A DNA stretch of 64,000 nucleotides from Polytrichum commune (lineage: Eukaryota; Streptophyta; Polytrichopsida; Polytrichales; Polytrichaceae). The position numbers and the translations under genes were made by a program. Position 1 is the first letter of the stretch. Each line of letters opens with the position of its first letter. This document shows, one piece after another, positions 59,278 to 64,000 of the stretch. The stretch is from NCBI GenBank assembly GCA_950295325.1, contig OX485804.1, positions 70,177,533 through 70,241,532 of the forward strand. The letters are read 5' to 3'. The notes under the pieces were generated by a model, which saw nothing but the letters and a program-made list of their open reading frames with translations, ran no database searches and was not told the DNA's origin.

Positions 59278-61221
59278 GGGTCGCTTTACACTACGGTGGA
59301 GAAGTGCACCGGTCGGTCAAGAATTTTCGCCCAAGACATGGTTGTTTGAGGCCAGGGATGGTATGCTGGAGAAGATGAAAAGACAATAAAATAATGCCTT
59401 AAGAAGTCTTGACCGGCCGTAGTGTAACCACCTAGAGGAGAAGTGTATTGGACAACTTCACCAAGAGAAGTCCACCGGACTACTTCACAAAACGGTCAAA
59501 GCCGGCCATAGTAGAAAACTTACCCCCTAAATGACCATTGTATTGATATTTAAAAAAATCATATTGATAAATAAAATAAAATCTATATGGCAATGTTTTA
59601 GAACTTCTTTCATGACAATAATTTATTTGAAAATTTTCCACCTCTAGAATACATTTTAATTAAGGTAAATAAGTAGGTAACATATCTTCTTATAGATTTT
59701 TAAAGAAATTACATGTTGGTATAGTCCAACCTTGTTAATACGACACTCATTATACGACACCCTCAATCTTACGACACATTTTTATAAGACCAAACTTTTT
59801 AGTTCAAAACTCCCTCTTTTATACAACTACAACACTCGATAATGCAACATATAGAATCTTTGTTTTGTCATATTAAAGAGGTAGTTAATGCTAGAATTCC
59901 TTTCATCTATACAATGTACATCTAAAATACATCCATTTTCACTTGGAAACCACTTGGGAACTTCATTTTTTGTTGAGAACTTAATGGTAATTAGGGTTAC
60001 TAATGTAGAATGAACATAGTTAGGGTGAGAGTGGCTCCTGCCTAGTATGTTGCCCTTGTACACGGGTGATATAGTATCACCAGTATCTTGATGCTAAACG
60101 TCATGCATCATTGTTGTCTAGTTTTTTATTAGAGAACTCTTTATATTTTGGTGTTAATGAAATTATTAGTTTCCAAAAGTTGGATGGGAATTTAGATAAG
60201 ATGACAGTTGCTAACTTGGGTAGGCAACACCAAAGATCTTTGGACTCTTATTTTAAGAGTTCTTGAGAATATTTGTAATTTTTTGGAGTTATAAGTTATT
60301 ATTTCATACCATCTATATTTCTTAAACTCGTTGTATATATTTTAAAGCTCATATTACTTATGTTTTCATATTCCCTCAATAATATGACAACTTTACGTCA
60401 TTTTTCATATTCATGAGAAGACGACAACCCGATAATATGACTGTTTGTATTTCCCAAAAATGTCATACTAAAGAGGGAGAAAATTAGTGCAAAGATTTCT
60501 CTCGGACCATCACACCCCCTTATGTTTCATAACCACGTGCGATAAAAATTTGCTACCCTATATTATATGCCATATATAATTTTAAAATTTATGATATTTT
60601 TTCTACATATGCATAACCATTGATAATATATTTTTATATATTTTTATTGAATTTTTTAGGCATCTTAATTTATTATAGTAATTGTTTCAAATCAATTTTG
60701 TGTCATTCTAGTTAGAAACGGTATGTTTTATTTTTTAATTTTAAAAAAACCATCAAATTTGGTTATTATTTTTTACTATGTAATAGATACCGTGTATATC
60801 TACTCATGAAAAACAAATGACAAAATTTTGACCCATTTTGGTGATGCTATATGTAAAAAGTAGATTTGTTTTATTGCACGTGAAGTTCAACTTGACAATG
60901 GAGTGCACCCCCTAAGAGATTTCTGAGTCTAAGGAGGAAATATTTTATTGAAGTTGGAGTTCTCTGGAGGCCAAGTTTCTTGTCCGAGGCTTTGAGGTTG
61001 CCCAAGAAACTTGACCTCCGGAGAACTCCCCTTGGAAAAAGTGTGGCCACGTTGCCAACCATTTCATTTTTTCATTCATGTATAAAGTTCTTCACCAAAA
61101 GACTCTTTGGCCGTAGGGTAAACCACCACCAGACAAGAGTATCACTCTCAGCCAATCAAATTTCAGAATTCCCCTAGAATTCTTGACCGGAGGACTTCTC
61201 CACCATAGTGTAAAGTGGCCC
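59278..61221. mobile_element. PIF/Harbinger-type non-autonomous element (1.94 kb)
   Basis: The left end GGGTCGCTTTACACTACGG and the complement of the right end GGGCCACTTTACACTATGG match with three differences, and both continue TGGAGAAGT. The 3-bp duplication TTA flanks it (59275-59277 and 61222-61224). A TTA duplication with ends starting GGG is typical of PIF/Harbinger (Tourist-like) elements. The inside is AT-rich and has no transposase, so it would need help from elsewhere. Shorter pieces of its end sequence recur inside (near 59400-59500). Confidence 0.8.
60956..61029. repeat. Hairpin inside the Harbinger-type element
   Basis: Arms 60956-60982 and 61003-61029 are 27 bp each, complementary except for two positions, with a 20-bp loop. 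Arm starts GGAGTTCTCTGGAGG. Confidence 0.9.
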
Positions 61222-61229
61222 TTAGATGC

Positions 61230-63940
61230 ACAAGTGTTGTAAAGCCTTGTGCTTTCTACAAAATTCAAACCACTAGTGCCAACAATGAATGTGGATTATG
61301 TAGAACTTTCATTTCTTGTTCTCTCTTATCCACCGGTCAACCCCTAAATGCTTGACCTTGTCACCGTGGTGAAAATCTTTAGATTGTATGCCATATTTCA
61401 CAATTATTGTTGAATTGAAAAATAAATTTCATATTTTTCCTACGTGAGACCAAATGTCAACTATAATCTATAATTTTGAAAAGATTATAAAACATAAAAA
61501 TTACATTATAATGATTACTTGAAGTACTAAAAGTAAAGAAAAATCATATTAATGAAAAAATACATTAAAATAACATGAATACTTTACCAATGTGTACAAT
61601 AAAGTGGAAAACATTAGGTAACCATGCTCAAAAGATATTTCTAAATTTGGAAATATAGTGGAAATACCTAAAACCATGGACCACCATGGAGGAGCAATGC
61701 TAATACACCTTTATTTTGTAATTGCTGTAAATTATGCAATTTTAAGAATTTTGAAAATGGAATAGAAACTAGACTTTGTAAGCTACGTTTACTTAGTCAA
61801 GCTTGAATTCAAAGAATATTATCTCGATGGCCAAAATTGTATTTCAGTTGTAATGAAAAAGTGATCAAATAGATTTGGTCGTTGAGGCGTTTAGGGATTA
61901 AACTATTTTACAAAAAATGTAAGTAACTTGAGCACAAATACTTCAAATGACAAAGTTCTTTCTGAAATTGAAAGGTTACTTGAAAATGAAAATGTTCTTA
62001 GTTGCACAATACTCAAAATAAGTTAGTCTACTATGTACTATTGGGCCTCAAAAGTTTGTTCACAACTCATGTTTTTCTCATTCAACTCCTACACATTTTT
62101 TGCAGCCTTATCGAATTTTGTCCATATCTCATGCATGAAAACTTTGAATCACAAAATGCATTTTGGAGGTGATAGAAAACTTGGCCATCTAACTTTTCTT
62201 AGTAAAAAATATTTCAAAATAAAATCATTTGGTATGTTCAATTGTGCATCAAAATCTACTGACAGTATGGTGTTGTAAGAATACACATGGGCTTGCAAGT
62301 TCTTATCCCAAATCATTTGGGAGTGACTTGGAATGAAATTGACTACAAGTTCAACCCAATCGGCCTTTACAACTCACACTTGCTTATACAAAATATACCA
62401 AGAAATGTGAGAAAATGGGAACATTTCAAAATTTTGAGTATTTAAAAAAACAACTCTTATGAAATTTAGCAAATACCACTTGTAATTTCCAAAAAGAATC
62501 CTTTTTTTTGGAACTATTTAAAGACGGAGTTGCTTGGAAGGTATGGTACTCTAGTGAAACTAATTATCCATTTGCCTCTACCTCATTTGCACTATGAACC
62601 CGTTTAATTCCCCCTCAACAAACCTAGGTGAGCCCTTAATTGATATTATGAATTTATGAAGTTAAATGATCAAGGAGGAAATTAGGGCCACTCGGTGCAG
62701 TACATGCAATTGCTCGGTATCTCCCTCACAACCAGAGTCCAGTAGTAACAACTTGCTATACCAAGGTTGTTCAATGTAGGCAGTCACGGCTCATCAACAG
62801 TCTTTAGGAATAATAAGTATCCACATAGAACCAAGGTCAAGGGCATCTTGATTTGATTTATAGTCTTTCCTTAATTGAATGATAATTTAATGAATCAAGA
62901 AATATTATAGTTCAACCCCACGGGTTGTTCAATTCCTTAACTTATCTTCATATTTAATGAGGCAGTGGGATCAATGTCCTTACCAATTTGTTGAACGGTA
63001 TCAATCATGTGGGTATCCGGAGTCTATAGACCGAAACACGTTAGTAGGGACACATACTACCACAAATTAATGTCATCATTCATGATAGTTATTAATTGGT
63101 CCCTTAGTAAATTTACAGTGTTTAAACTAGCTACTCATGATTAAATTGACCCCTACTCATCGTCCTTGTAATTATCAAAATTATACTTGACTTAATGCTT
63201 TTAAGATTGATTGTTACAATTTGCAAAAGTCATCATTCATGATAATTATTAATTGGTCCCTTCGTAAATTTACTTAAACTAGCTACTTATGCTTAAATTA
63301 ACCCCTAACTTGCAAAAAGCTGAGTAGCAAGTGACTAAGTCTAACGAATCCTAATTGAATAGGCACCTAAAGGATCAAATCCTCATACGAATGATCAAAG
63401 CCTAGCGTAAAGATAGCTAGCGTTTTGATATCCAAATCCCAAGTCACAGGTAGTAAGTCTCAATGGCCAATAAGTGTCTAGTGATATTCAAAGGCAATTC
63501 ACTTACTTATTGATTATATTCATGCCCTTTTCAACTTCTCCAACCGATATGGGATAACTCTTCGCCACTGCTTTGAGACCGCGATCCTCCGCTTGTCTCT
63601 AACTCTTTGCCTCCTTCGACCATCGTCCTTGTTGCAGGCTATGGACTTCCTTCAAATCCTGAAACTTTGATTTGTTGTTGTCAATCAATGGCTTTAAATA
63701 TGGAAATTTTGTGGTAGCATTCAACCTGTTTGCACTTCCAAAATTGAGAGTTCTCATAATGACAATTAGCCACCCCTTAACAAGTTTTGTTTTCTTGACG
63801 AGAGCTTGCGGAAGTCTGTTTTCTAAGGCCCTGCAGAAAATCTATCTTATTAGTTTAGGCTTGAGCCCCATGGGTTTCAGAGAGAGCCTCACACCCAGGA
63901 AGTTCACAAGAGCAAATATTTCAGATTCTGTGCTCCCTTT
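61230..63940. other. AT-rich spacer
   Basis: No gene, RNA or transposon end recognised. TCATCATTCATGATARTTATTAATTGGTCCCTT occurs twice (about 63072 and 63230) as a local duplication of roughly 100 bp. Confidence 0.4.
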
Positions 63941-64000
63941 TACGATTGAGAAGAACCCATAGTTAGTTACCGATGAACCGGCAGAGTTTGAGAAATAACT
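63941..64000 (-). mobile_element. hAT-type MITE, cut by the window edge
   Basis: TACGATTGAGAAGAACCC, TAGTTAGTTAC and GATGAACCGG match the complement of the 3' end of the 226-bp family. The rest lies beyond 64000. Confidence 0.65.

Noticed and set aside
1..64000. tRNA, rRNA or organelle insert
   Set aside because: No cloverleaf with conserved T-loop or rRNA core sequence was noticed by eye; a dedicated scan was not possible.

Overview
This window looks like transposon-rich land-plant nuclear DNA. The support is spliceosomal introns (GT..AG), TTTAGGG-type telomere repeats inside the sequence, a plant-type inactive LRR receptor kinase, a guanylate-binding-protein exon, VPS35L-like exons, and Ty1/Copia, CACTA, LINE, hAT-type and Harbinger-type remnants. 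The species cannot be fixed from the sequence; a seed-free plant or gymnosperm with a large genome would fit. Host genes appear only as short or decayed pieces.

Layout. 1-3.3 kb: decayed unrecognised ORF split by a solo LTR. 5.4-8.4 kb: LTR-like relic, Copia RT/RNase H relic, hAT-type MITE fragments. 9.8-12.1 kb: receptor pseudokinase relic on the minus strand. 14.8-17.9 kb: CACTA TNP2 relic on the minus strand, split by a second solo LTR; a third solo LTR lies at 18.0-19.0 kb. 19-33 kb: mostly non-coding, with weak ORFs, one guanylate-binding-protein exon and one trihelix/SANT fragment. 33.1-51.4 kb: a GGGGCCC minisatellite interrupted by a 16.1-kb terminal-inverted-repeat element. 52 kb: LINE remnant. 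56.5-57.7 kb: VPS35L-like exons. 58.4-61.2 kb: two non-autonomous DNA elements. The rest is AT-rich spacer.

The most interesting part is the element at 34,285-50,381. It has about 30-bp imperfect inverted repeats starting AACACTATATTCG and an AAGT target duplication. Removing the element and one AAGT restores the normal minisatellite unit. It encodes a 998-aa two-exon DUF7869-type transposase-like protein on the minus strand. On the plus strand is a long multi-exon gene joined by phase-0 introns. Its predicted product carries a ParB/DGQHR-like domain (DGQHS motif), a DNA-methyltransferase-like domain in the motif order IV then I (with DPPY replaced by DFRG), a coiled coil, and probably an FCP1-type HAD phosphatase domain (DLNGV, DD). 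A Pro/Ser-rich coding stretch follows.

The plus-strand half also holds about 30 copies of a CpG-rich palindrome with core ACGAACGNNCGTTCGT. They lie in the upstream region, in every intron, inside two coding exons, and in a ~178-bp tandem array. None lies in the transposase half. My inference is a self-contained system in a giant plant transposon: palindromic sites plus a ParB/methyltransferase-like protein that may bind, mark or segregate them. Function is not shown by sequence alone.
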